A stretch of 64,000 nt of DNA from assembly GCA_910587105.1 (NCBI GenBank), contig CAJUMB010000002.1, positions 66,858 through 130,857 on the forward strand. Direction: 5' to 3'. The stretch comes from an uncultured Lachnospiraceae bacterium. GTDB taxonomy: Bacteria; Bacillota; Clostridia; Lachnospirales; Lachnospiraceae. Every line of letters starts with the position of its first letter. Within the stretch, counting starts at the first letter, position 1. Position numbers and translations under genes: made by a program. Below, one piece after another: positions 56,989 through 64,000 of this stretch. The notes beneath the pieces were generated by a model that made no database searches, was not told where the DNA came from, and saw nothing but the letters and a program-made list of their open reading frames with translations.

Positions 56989-58188
56989 ATGGATACTTAT
57001 AAGTTTTTATTGGATTTGGCATTGATATTGCTCAGTACAAAAGTGCTCGGACTGGTCAGCAGAAAGTTCTATATGCCTCAGGTTGTGGGAGCACTGCTGG
57101 CAGGGTTAATCCTGGGACCAGGGGTGCTGGATGTGATTTCACAGACAGATTTTATCAATAAGACTGCGGAAGTCGGTGTCATTGTCCTGATGTACTGTGC
57201 GGGAATGGAAACAGATGTGGAGGAGTTAAAGAAATCAGGGAAGGCGTCTGTGGTCATTGCGCTGATGGGAGTCGTTATTCCGCTGGCCGGAGGATATGCT
57301 GTAGCCATGTTTTTTAACCGGCCAGGGCTTATTGAGACAGAGGCCGCGTGCAGTGTTTTCCTTCAGAATATTTTTATAGGGGTAATTTTGACAGCCACGT
57401 CTGTGAGTATTACGGTGGAGGCGCTGAAAGAACTCGGGAAATTAAAAACCCGGGCGGGAAATGCGATTCTGGGGGCTGCTGTCATTGATGATATCCTGGG
57501 GATTATTGCACTGACAGTTATCACCAGCCTGGCAGACAGTTCTGTGAAGATCTGGGTGGTGCTGCTGAAAGTTGTTGGCTTTTTTGCAGCTGTGATTGTA
57601 GCCGGATTTTTGTTTTATCAGTTTTTTACCAGGTGGAGCCGGAGGTCAGAGAGGGGAATGCGCAGGCATGTGATTGTTTCTTTTGTATTCTGTCTGCTTA
57701 TGGCGTATATGGCGGAAGAATTCTTTGGTGTGGCGGATATTACAGGAGCGTATTTAGCCGGGGTTATCATATCGCTGACCATTAAGAAAGATTATATCAT
57801 GTCAAGATTTGACACGCTTTCCTTTTTATATTTGTCACCGATCTTTTTTGCCAGCATCGGAATTAAAGCGGCATTGCCGAAAATGACCTCTTCTGTGGTT
57901 ATTTTCTCTGTTATTTTGACAATTGTGGCAATTTTGACAAAGATGGCCGGCTGTGGCCTGGGGGCAAAATTATGCCGGTATGACAATGACCAGGCCCTTC
58001 AGATAGGCGTAGGAATGATTTCCAGGGGCGAAGTGGCTCTGATTGTGGCAAACAAAGGGGAGGCACTGGGACTGATGGATCAGTATCTTATGGGGCCCAT
58101 TGTAATTGTTGTGATTATAACCACAATCATTACACCTATATTGTTGAAACCTGTGTTTAAAAAGGGGAATGAAACGGCAGCTGGATAG
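56989..58188 (+). CDS. Cation/proton antiporter, CPA2 type
   Basis: A 399-residue membrane protein with about 12 helices of the Na+/H+ exchanger family. Signatures are MPQVVGALLAGLILGPGVLD, the acidic pair in GAAVIDDILGIIALTVITSL (Asp-Asp, ion-binding), and GVGMISRGEVALIVANKG. There is no C-terminal RCK/TrkA-N domain, so it resembles short KefB/NapA-like antiporters. It exchanges Na+ or K+ for H+ and would serve pH or ion balance. A terminator lies 55 bp after the stop codon. Confidence 0.92.
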   Translation: MDTYKFLLDLALILLSTKVLGLVSRKFYMPQVVGALLAGLILGPGVLDVISQTDFINKTAEVGVIVLMYCAGMETDVEELKKSGKASVVIALMGVVIPLAGGYAVAMFFNRPGLIETEAACSVFLQNIFIGVILTATSVSITVEALKELGKLKTRAGNAILGAAVIDDILGIIALTVITSLADSSVKIWVVLLKVVGFFAAVIVAGFLFYQFFTRWSRRSERGMRRHVIVSFVFCLLMAYMAEEFFGVADITGAYLAGVIISLTIKKDYIMSRFDTLSFLYLSPIFFASIGIKAALPKMTSSVVIFSVILTIVAILTKMAGCGLGAKLCRYDNDQALQIGVGMISRGEVALIVANKGEALGLMDQYLMGPIVIVVIITTIITPILLKPVFKKGNETAAG

Positions 58189-58243
58189 AATTGATTGGCA
58201 GCTGTTCAGTACTTTCACAGTTATTAATAAATTTTATAAAAAG

Positions 58244-58286
58244 CAGGAAGTGTTCGGTTTATCTCAGAATGCTTTCTGTTTTTTGT
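58244..58286 (+). terminator. Terminator after antiporter
   Basis: A 12-bp stem with G-U pairs (CAGGAAGTGTTC at 58244-58255, GAATGCTTTCTG at 58267-58278) is followed by TTTTTTG. It ends the YitT/antiporter unit. Confidence 0.75.
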
Positions 58287-58351
58287 TTGAGGTAAAACCG
58301 GTATGAAATGGAGGTTCCGGCATACGAATCAAACGTTTGTCTAGAATGTGG

Positions 58352-58380
58352 TTGAAGCCATTAGGATTTTGTGGTAGTAT
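58352..58380 (+). promoter_or_regulatory. Promoter for sulfate importer operon
   Basis: TTGAAG at 58352-58357, 17-bp spacer, TAGTAT at 58375-58380. The palindrome CAAACGTTTG (58330-58339) lies just upstream, and AAACGTTTG recurs at 58439-58447 in the leader. These could be sites for a sulfur-responsive regulator. Confidence 0.55.
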
Positions 58381-58405
58381 CTTAGCATTGAATAAAAGAA
58401 TAAGG

Positions 58406-58465
58406 TTTCATCTGGCTTTTTAGCAACAAAAAGAAAGAAAACGTTTGCTTAACCGCCGGATGAAA
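58406..58465 (+). promoter_or_regulatory. Structured leader of sulfate importer
   Basis: TTTCATCTGGC (58406-58416) pairs with GCCGGATGAAA (58455-58465) through 11 pairs, one of them G-U. Inside, TTAGCAA and TTTGCTTAA can pair as well. No S-box (SAM riboswitch) core was found and no T-run follows. The element could be an unlisted leader or an operator region. It lies about 55 bp before the binding-protein gene. Confidence 0.45.
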
Positions 58466-58520
58466 GGGAAAAGATTCACACTTTTAGAAAAAAATAAGGG
58501 ATTATGGAGGAGTTAGGAGT

Positions 58521-59546
58521 ATGAAGAAGAAAATAACAGCAGTGATGTTGAGTGTTTCAGTGGCCGCAGCGGCGCTGTTTACAGGCTGTGGAGGCGGTTC
58601 CGGTGAGAAGGATGGAGACACCGGCAGTGCAGGGATAGAGCTTTTGAATGTGTCTTATGACCCTACCCGGGAATTTTATGCGGTATATAATGAGCTGTTC
58701 AGTGACCAGTTTGACCAGGATGTGACCATTACCCAGTCCCATGGGGGGTCAGGTTCCCAGGCTCGTTCGGTGATTGAGGGAAACGAGGCAGATGTGGTTA
58801 CGCTGGCGCTGGCCCACGATATTACCGCCATTGAAAATGCAGGACTGATTGACAGCGGCTGGATCGATGAATTTGAAGGCAGCAGTTCACCCTATACCTC
58901 CACCATTGTATTTTTGGTGAGAAAAGGCAATGAGAAAGATATTAAAGACTGGGATGACCTGGTGAAAGACGGTGTGGAAGTGATCACGCCTAATCCCAAA
59001 ACCTCCGGGGGCGCCTGCTGGAACTTCCTGGCTGCATGGGCTTATCAGCAGGAACAGGATGGAGAGGATGAGGAAGCCACAAAAGAATTTATGAAGAAAC
59101 TCTATCAGAATGTGCTGGTTCTGGATTCCGGTGCCAGAGGCGCCACTAATACATTTGTGGAGAACGGACAGGGGGATGTGCTGATTGCCTGGGAAAATGA
59201 GGCGTATCTGTCCATGGAGGAATATCCTGATGAGTATGAGATCGTAACTCCCAGTGTGAGTATTCTGGCACAGCCATCTGTGGCCATTGTGGACAGCAAT
59301 GCCAAAGCACATGGTACAGAAGAAGCGGCAAAGGCTTATCTGGAGTATCTGTACAGCGATGAGGCACAGCGGCTGGCTGGTGAGAATTATTACCGTCCGT
59401 CCAACGAAGAAATTCTCCAGGAATTTTCTGACCAGTTTGATTTGGATATGAATCTTGTGACCATTGATGATTTTGGCGGCTGGGATGCGGCTTTTGAGAC
59501 TTATTTTGACGACGGGGCTGTGTTTGACCAGATTTATGAGGAATAG
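58521..59546 (+). CDS. cysP: Sulfate ABC transporter substrate-binding lipoprotein
   Basis: A 341-residue lipoprotein with lipobox FTGC (Cys near 23). The mature domain has the family stretches LLNVSYDPTREFYAVYNELF, ITQSHGGSGSQARSVIEGNE, ADVVTLALAHDITAI, and VITPNPKTSGGACWNFLAAW, typical of sulfate/thiosulfate binding proteins Sbp/CysP. It brings sulfate to CysT/CysW. It is the first gene of the sulfate importer, followed 32 bp later by cysT. A GGAGGAG site precedes the ATG. The symbol could equally be sbp. Confidence 0.93.
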   Translation: MKKKITAVMLSVSVAAAALFTGCGGGSGEKDGDTGSAGIELLNVSYDPTREFYAVYNELFSDQFDQDVTITQSHGGSGSQARSVIEGNEADVVTLALAHDITAIENAGLIDSGWIDEFEGSSSPYTSTIVFLVRKGNEKDIKDWDDLVKDGVEVITPNPKTSGGACWNFLAAWAYQQEQDGEDEEATKEFMKKLYQNVLVLDSGARGATNTFVENGQGDVLIAWENEAYLSMEEYPDEYEIVTPSVSILAQPSVAIVDSNAKAHGTEEAAKAYLEYLYSDEAQRLAGENYYRPSNEEILQEFSDQFDLDMNLVTIDDFGGWDAAFETYFDDGAVFDQIYEE

Positions 59547-59578
59547 GCAGGCGGTGCCGTAATAGAGGGATGGAATAG

Positions 59579-60430
59579 ATGGAACAGCAGATTGTAAAAG
59601 TAAAAAATAAAAAGGGAGTGAAGGTGATTCCGGGATTTGGCCTCTCACTGGGTGTGACGCTGGCCATGCTGGGATGCCTGGTATTGATTCCCCTGGCATC
59701 GATTTTTATCAGTGCCAGCCAGCTGAGTTTTGGCGAATTTATAGAAACAGTTACCTCCAGACAGGTGGTATCCGGTTATATTGTGAGTTTTTCCTGTGCG
59801 TTCTCTGCGGCTCTGATCAATGTGGTGTTCGGGGTGGTCCTTGCATGGGTTCTGGTGCGCTATGAATTTCCAGGCAAACGGGTGATGGACGGCCTGATAG
59901 AACTTCCCTTTGCCCTGCCCACCGCCGTGGCGGGTATTTCCCTGACGTATCTCTATTCAGACCAGGGATGGATAGGGGCTCTTTTTGATAAAATCGGAGT
60001 GAAGATCGCCTATACCCGCATCGGTATTACCATTGCCATGGTTTTTGTGGGGATTCCTTTTGTGGTCAGGGCTGTACAGCCTATATTGGAAAAGCTGGAC
60101 CGTCAGTATGAAGAAGCCGCGGCCATGCTGGGAGCGGGAAAGCTGTATACCTTTTTCCGGGTGATTCTGCCGGAGCTTTTTCCGGCTATGCTGGCCGGAT
60201 TCGGACTGGCCCTGGCCCGGGGAATCGGTGAATATGGAAGCGTTGTGTTTATTGCGGGAAATATTCCCTATAAAACCCAGATAGCTCCATTGTTGATCAT
60301 GACAAAGCTGGAACAGTATAAATATGCAGATGCCACAGCCATTGCGCTGGTGCTGCTGGTGATCTCTTTTCTGCTGATGCTGGTTATTAATTCTGTACAG
60401 ATATATATGCAGAGATTCAGCAAGGCTTAA
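59579..60430 (+). CDS. cysT: Sulfate ABC transporter permease CysT
   Basis: A 283-residue permease with six expected helices. FGLSLGVTLAMLGCLVLIPL is the start of the first helix, PFALPTAVAGISLTYLYSDQ is a family signature, and the EAA-type loop is EEAAAMLGAGKLYTFFRVIL. It forms the membrane channel together with CysW (25 bp downstream). Length and motifs are ordinary for CysT/CysU. Confidence 0.94.
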   Translation: MEQQIVKVKNKKGVKVIPGFGLSLGVTLAMLGCLVLIPLASIFISASQLSFGEFIETVTSRQVVSGYIVSFSCAFSAALINVVFGVVLAWVLVRYEFPGKRVMDGLIELPFALPTAVAGISLTYLYSDQGWIGALFDKIGVKIAYTRIGITIAMVFVGIPFVVRAVQPILEKLDRQYEEAAAMLGAGKLYTFFRVILPELFPAMLAGFGLALARGIGEYGSVVFIAGNIPYKTQIAPLLIMTKLEQYKYADATAIALVLLVISFLLMLVINSVQIYMQRFSKA

Positions 60431-60455
60431 TACTTGATAGGTTTGGAGAAAAATA

Positions 60456-61346
60456 ATGTCAGAAAAAAAGAAGCAAAGAATGTATGATCAGGATGTGAGC
60501 GGAGATGGGCTCCATTCCATTCAAAAAGTAATTGAGCCGCCCAGGGAGACTTCCAGGCCGGTGATTAAATATGTGCTCATTGGCGTCAGCGTACTTTTTT
60601 TGTTTGTCATGCTGATACTGCCGCTGATTGTGGTAGTGGTCAATGCACTGAGTGATGGATGGGCGGCATATCAGGAGGCGGTGCTGGATGAATATACAGT
60701 GAAAGCACTGATGCTCACACTGCTGGCCACAGTGACAGCCGTAGCGGTGAATACCATATTCGGAGTTTTTTCCGCATATCTGCTGTCGAAATTCTATTTC
60801 AGGGGCAGACAGGTGCTGGCCTCCCTGATTGATATTCCGTTTTCCATTTCCCCGGTGATTGCGGGACTGGTGTTTATCCTGACCTTCGGCAATATTGGGT
60901 GGATGGGGGATTTCCTCAAAGCCCATGATATTAAAATTGTGTTTGCGGTTCCCGGGGTGGTCCTGGCAACCATTTTTGTCACTTTTCCGTTTGTTTTTCG
61001 TGAATTGTTTCCCGTGCTGAATGCACAGGGAAAGGACGAGGAGGAGGCGGCTGCGCTGATGGGGGCCGGCGGTTTTACCATTTTCAGGAGGATTACGTTT
61101 CCCCATATCAAGTGGGCACTGCTGTACGGAGTGATTCTGTGTACAGCCAGGGCTATGGGGGAATTCGGAGCAGTATCGGTAATTTCCGGCCATCTGCGGG
61201 GGAAGACCAATACACTTCCGCTTCATGTGGAAATTCTATACAATGAGTTTAATACTACAGCGGCCTTTGCGGTATCGTCTATCCTGGTACTGCTGGCGGT
61301 GTTGATTTTGATTGCCAGGAATCTGGTTGAGTGGAAGAAAAAGTGA
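60456..61346 (+). CDS. cysW: Sulfate ABC transporter permease CysW
   Basis: A 296-residue permease, partner of CysT. A polar N-terminal tail of about 38 residues precedes the first helix (YVLIGVSVLFLFVMLILPLI). Signatures are DIPFSISPVIAGLVFILTFG, the EAA loop EEEAAALMGAGGFTIFRRIT and ARAMGEFGAVSVISGHLRGK. The stop codon lies 14 bp before the cysA start. Nothing unusual is seen. Confidence 0.94.
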   Translation: MSEKKKQRMYDQDVSGDGLHSIQKVIEPPRETSRPVIKYVLIGVSVLFLFVMLILPLIVVVVNALSDGWAAYQEAVLDEYTVKALMLTLLATVTAVAVNTIFGVFSAYLLSKFYFRGRQVLASLIDIPFSISPVIAGLVFILTFGNIGWMGDFLKAHDIKIVFAVPGVVLATIFVTFPFVFRELFPVLNAQGKDEEEAAALMGAGGFTIFRRITFPHIKWALLYGVILCTARAMGEFGAVSVISGHLRGKTNTLPLHVEILYNEFNTTAAFAVSSILVLLAVLILIARNLVEWKKK

Positions 61347-61360
61347 TAGGGGAAACGACT

Positions 61361-62110
61361 ATGTATGTAGAAATGCGGCATATTATGAAAACTTTTGACG
61401 GTTTTCAGGCATCCAATGACGTGAGCTTCGGAATTGAGAGGGGATGCCTGGCGGCACTTCTGGGGCCCAGCGGCAGCGGGAAAACCACCATTTTGAGAAT
61501 GATTGCGGGATTGGATAAACCGGATTCCGGTGACATTCTCATCAATGAGGCCAGGGTGAATGACCTTCCCGGAAGTAAAAGGGGAATTGGTTTTGTATTT
61601 CAGAATTATGCGCTGTTTCGTTATATGACAGTGGCAGATAACATTGCCTTCGGTCTGGAAGTGCAGAAAAAAAGTAAAGCAGAGATAAAGAGCAGGGTGG
61701 AAGAACTTTTGGAACTGATCTCCATGCAGGACCTGGGGAAACGCTATCCCCATCAGCTGTCAGGAGGACAGCGCCAGAGAGTGGCCTTTGCAAGAGCTTT
61801 GGCGCCCAATCCTCAGCTGCTGCTTCTGGACGAGCCTTTTGCGGCCATTGATGCCAAGGTGCGCCGGGAGCTGCGCACCTGGCTTCGGGAGATGATTGAG
61901 CGGGTGGGAGTCACCAGTATTTTTGTGACCCATGACCAGGAAGAAGCCATGGAAGTGGCTGACCTGGTGATTGTGACCAATCAGGGGCGGGTGGAGCAGA
62001 TGGGAACGCCGGATGACATCTGCCTGCATCCTGAAACAGAGTTTGTGGCAGATTTTATTGACACGGCCCGGTTTGAAGCTTTAAGGGCTGTGGAAGGGCT
62101 AAAGCAGTAG
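61361..62110 (+). CDS. cysA: Sulfate ABC transporter ATP-binding protein CysA
   Basis: A 249-residue ABC ATPase: Walker A GPSGSGKTTILRMIAG, Q-loop FVFQNYALFRYMTV, signature LSGGQRQRVAFARAL, Walker B LLLLDEPFAAIDAKVRRELR, and switch His in VTHDQEEAMEVAD. ATG 61361 is chosen over an upstream in-frame ATG at 61331 because AGGGG lies 8 nt before it and this avoids overlap with cysW. The C-terminal regulatory domain of longer CysA proteins is absent, so this is the short form. It powers the CysP-CysT-CysW importer. Confidence 0.93.
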   Translation: MYVEMRHIMKTFDGFQASNDVSFGIERGCLAALLGPSGSGKTTILRMIAGLDKPDSGDILINEARVNDLPGSKRGIGFVFQNYALFRYMTVADNIAFGLEVQKKSKAEIKSRVEELLELISMQDLGKRYPHQLSGGQRQRVAFARALAPNPQLLLLDEPFAAIDAKVRRELRTWLREMIERVGVTSIFVTHDQEEAMEVADLVIVTNQGRVEQMGTPDDICLHPETEFVADFIDTARFEALRAVEGLKQ

Positions 62111-62150
62111 AGTATAGATTTCTGACTTTACGGCAGCCACGTTGAGTACG

Positions 62151-62197
62151 CGTCCGCGGGGCAGGATATTGCGATGGTATATCCTGCCCCGCGGACG
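62151..62197. terminator. Long perfect GC-rich hairpin between convergent genes
   Basis: A perfect 19-bp stem (62151-62169 with 62179-62197) closes a 9-nt loop. It lies between cysA and the convergent serine hydrolase gene and begins 6 bp from the latter's stop codon. No T-run follows on either strand, so it is not a classical intrinsic terminator; it may be an RNA 3'-end block for both transcripts. Confidence 0.6.
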
Positions 62198-62202
62198 GTT
62201 AA

Positions 62203-63807
62203 TTAACGGGGGTTATACGAATCATTAAAGTAGTGATAAACCGTCTGTGAAATAGACGCAATTTTAGACGGCGCATTGGAAGAGTAAAAGCTCATAACGC
62301 AGAGGATGTATGTACACTCAGGACTATAGACAATGGCAATATCGTGTTCACTGTAATGGTTTTCGCCTGTCTTATTAGCGGTTTTTGTGCCTGCGGGAAG
62401 TCCGGCTGGTATTTTACTCCTGCGCTGCTGTCCCAGCAGGAGATTCAACATTTTTTTAGAGCTTTCTTTGCTGACACAGGTGCCCCGGTAGATGGATTCC
62501 AGCAGCATTCCGCAGTCTTTTACGCTGGTCACGTTCATCTTGCCGTCGGTGATGAAATAACTTCCGTATGAGGTGTGTACCTGGGTTTGGGTATAGTTGT
62601 TCTTTTTCAGGTACTGATTTACTACAGCGCGTCCCTGATGAAAGTCGTGGCTGGCAGACTGTCTCATGACCATCTCATTATAGGAGTCATTGGAACTGAT
62701 TGTAATCATAGAGTTCATCAGGCTTTTGACTGCGGCAGTCTCCTGGAGATTTCCCAGTTCAATCTGTTCGTAAGCGGAGGCCATGGTAAATGCTTTGATG
62801 AGGCTTGCGGCAAAACCGGTGGAATTGTTGATGGTGAGAGAGTCGTTGTTGTCCAGGCGTTTCACATAGACGGACCATTTTCCACCGTAGCCTTTGATCA
62901 TGGAATGCAGGCGGGTATTTAATTTTTTCATATTGGTGCTGGTCCGCCGGCCTTTGCCGTTTTTCTGAAAGGTGTAAGACAGCCCTTTTATTTTTCTTTT
63001 TGCATTGGTCAGGCATTTTCCGGAAGAATCCGTCACGTAATAACAGTCATCGCCCACGCAGACCAGGCCCTTTTTGCGGATCAGCTGTCCGTTGTCCCCG
63101 GCAAAACAGTAATAGCCTTTGTATTGTCTGCCATTATAGGTAAGAGATAATTTCCGGGCACAGCGGGTTGTGTCCAGCCGGCCGTTTTTTCCAAAATAAT
63201 GGTATCCGGGGAATTGTGCGCTGCATCCGTTTTTCCGTGTGATGTTACGGATGGTATGGGCGTTGTCGATTCTGCTCATGTCATCCCGGTAGTAATAGCC
63301 TTTGAACTGTTTTCCGTTACTGGCCCGGCAGTCCAGATAAATCAGGCCGAAGGGACGGGAATGAATCCGGCCCAGCTGATTGTAATAATAATAGCCTTGG
63401 AATGTGTGTCTGTTGATTTTTGCATTTTTGCAATAGACAACACCCTGCCGGGTGGAGAGCCGGCCTCCTTTGTCGAAGTGATAGAATCCTTTGTAATAGT
63501 TCTGCCCGCCGATGGTCTTTGAGGACTTCAGATAACGGACGGCGGAGTCTGTGCTGATTTTTCCCTGGGAAGATACGTGGTAGATGCCGTCAAAGGTGCG
63601 GCTTTTGGCCTTCAATCCGCTGATTTTGTAAAGACCCTCTCTGGAGGCTGGTCTGCCGGAGTCATTGCAGAGATAGTAACCCTTTTTCACAGTGCTGTAC
63701 TTTACCAGCCAGGCGGACTTTGCCTGAACATGTGCCGGAAGGCAGAGCAGTCCCATGGCTGCGGCCAGCAGGAACAGAAACTGCCGGATTTTCTTTTTTC
63801 TTTTCAT
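62203..63807 (-). CDS. Secreted serine hydrolase with cell-wall-binding-like repeats
   Basis: A 534-residue exported protein. ATG 63807 is taken since AAAGGA lies 9 nt upstream; a second ATG three codons earlier is too close to it. A signal peptide (about residues 1-30, ending HVQA-K) is followed by about seven degenerate repeats of the form GYYYFxxxGRLxT (residues 35-275), like choline/glucan-binding repeats. The C-terminal domain is of the class A beta-lactamase/DD-peptidase fold: SLIK (Ser near 335), SSN in place of SDN (near 371), and KTG (near 479). It may act on peptidoglycan or be a cell-wall-attached hydrolase. Antibiotic resistance is not implied. Confidence 0.82.
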   Translation of the reverse strand: MKRKKKIRQFLFLLAAAMGLLCLPAHVQAKSAWLVKYSTVKKGYYLCNDSGRPASREGLYKISGLKAKSRTFDGIYHVSSQGKISTDSAVRYLKSSKTIGGQNYYKGFYHFDKGGRLSTRQGVVYCKNAKINRHTFQGYYYYNQLGRIHSRPFGLIYLDCRASNGKQFKGYYYRDDMSRIDNAHTIRNITRKNGCSAQFPGYHYFGKNGRLDTTRCARKLSLTYNGRQYKGYYCFAGDNGQLIRKKGLVCVGDDCYYVTDSSGKCLTNAKRKIKGLSYTFQKNGKGRRTSTNMKKLNTRLHSMIKGYGGKWSVYVKRLDNNDSLTINNSTGFAASLIKAFTMASAYEQIELGNLQETAAVKSLMNSMITISSNDSYNEMVMRQSASHDFHQGRAVVNQYLKKNNYTQTQVHTSYGSYFITDGKMNVTSVKDCGMLLESIYRGTCVSKESSKKMLNLLLGQQRRSKIPAGLPAGTKTANKTGENHYSEHDIAIVYSPECTYILCVMSFYSSNAPSKIASISQTVYHYFNDSYNPR

Positions 63808-63846
63808 ATGATGCATTCCTTTCTTTGAAAATCTAATGGTCTTAAT

Positions 63847-63875
63847 ATTTTACCAAATAGTGCTTTTCCTGTAAA
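63847..63875 (-). promoter_or_regulatory. Promoter for serine hydrolase
   Basis: On the minus strand TTTACA (63875-63870), 17-bp spacer, TAAAAT (63852-63847). A leader of about 40 nt leads to ATG 63807. Confidence 0.65.
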
Positions 63876-63944
63876 CAGAATATAAAAGTTGTGAAATTTT
63901 TGAAAATCGGGTATAATCTTAAAAACTGGAGTGTTTCAGAACAC

Positions 63945-64000
63945 TGAGCGTGTCTTAAAAATCATTCCTGCCATCTGCACGCCCCACTTTGCGTGAGATT
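63945..64000 (+). mobile_element. Second MITE-like element, cut by window end
   Basis: The stretch begins TGAGCGTGTCTTAAAAATCA and runs to the window edge. It aligns with the left half of the element at 55902-56065, including the shared block ACGCCCCACTTTGCG. The right half lies outside the window. Agreement is roughly four in five bases by eye. Confidence 0.65.

Noticed and set aside
58887..59699. 270-codon minus-strand frame opposite cysP/cysT
   Set aside because: Crosses the boundary of two real plus-strand genes and shows no independent coding signs.
62203..63807. Annotation as a beta-lactamase resistance gene
   Set aside because: The SDN motif is altered, the protein is anchored by wall-like repeats, and this fold includes many non-resistance hydrolases.
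1..64000. CRISPR arrays, tRNA or rRNA genes
   Set aside because: No regularly spaced repeat array, tRNA-like cloverleaf or rRNA segment was seen while reading; only T-box and L10 leaders were found as structured RNAs.

Overview
The window looks like chromosome of a motile, low-to-mid GC Gram-positive anaerobe, most likely a Lachnospiraceae / Clostridium cluster XIVa gut bacterium. Supporting signs are AGGAGG-type ribosome binding sites, a T-box leader, CsrA/FliW flagellar control, YlqG/FlhB-C-like flagellar genes, lipobox ABC binding proteins, and extensive MBOAT/SGNH surface-modification genes. No rRNA, tRNA, CRISPR array, phage or transposase gene was seen.

Layout. 1-1071: C-terminal part of a hybrid histidine kinase. 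1187-4767: translation/export block rpmG-secE-nusG-rplK-rplA, then an L10 leader and rplJ-rplL, ending in a strong terminator; rpoB does not follow. 4914-13020 (minus): a dlt-like cluster read MBOAT, two SGNH-type membrane proteins, an amino-acid adenylation enzyme related to DltA, a GNAT protein, an acyl carrier protein and a second MBOAT. 13021-13446: divergent control region with two near-identical perfect palindromes. 13447-22427 (plus): NitT/TauT-type ABC importer interleaved with an acyl-CoA-ligase-like enzyme, then a third MBOAT, a third SGNH protein and an OmpR/histidine-kinase pair; a nucleotidyltransferase and galE follow (to 24467). Together 4914-24467 looks like one large cell-surface acylation/aminoacylation island with its own precursor supply and regulation.

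24475-34149 (minus): motility and chemotaxis, cheA-cheW-cheR-cheB, then flgM-flgN-flgK-flgL-DUF6470 and fliW-csrA, with a sigma-D-like promoter before flgM. 34244-36065 (plus): YlqG-like and FlhB-C-terminal-like proteins. 36168-39402: two consecutive AAA-ATPase/PD-(D/E)XK proteins of unknown role. 39430-48167: ROK regulator, ribose-type ABC importer, FGGY kinase, zinc polyol dehydrogenase and class II aldolase, forming a sugar or polyol uptake and catabolic route. 48292-50886: a full hybrid histidine kinase resembling the fragment at the left edge.

50928-55306 (minus): T-box-controlled ilvB-ilvN plus an ABC-class ATPase. 55440-56065: an unrecognised small, possibly broken gene and a MITE-like inverted-repeat element, of which a second, truncated copy lies at the right edge (63945-64000). 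56089-58188: YitT-family membrane protein and a cation/proton antiporter. 58352-62110: sulfate ABC importer with a structured leader. 62203-63807 (minus): secreted serine hydrolase with cell-wall-binding-like repeats.

All assignments come from reading motifs, lengths and context by eye. No database search was run, so family names are recognition-level calls and substrates are mostly inferred.
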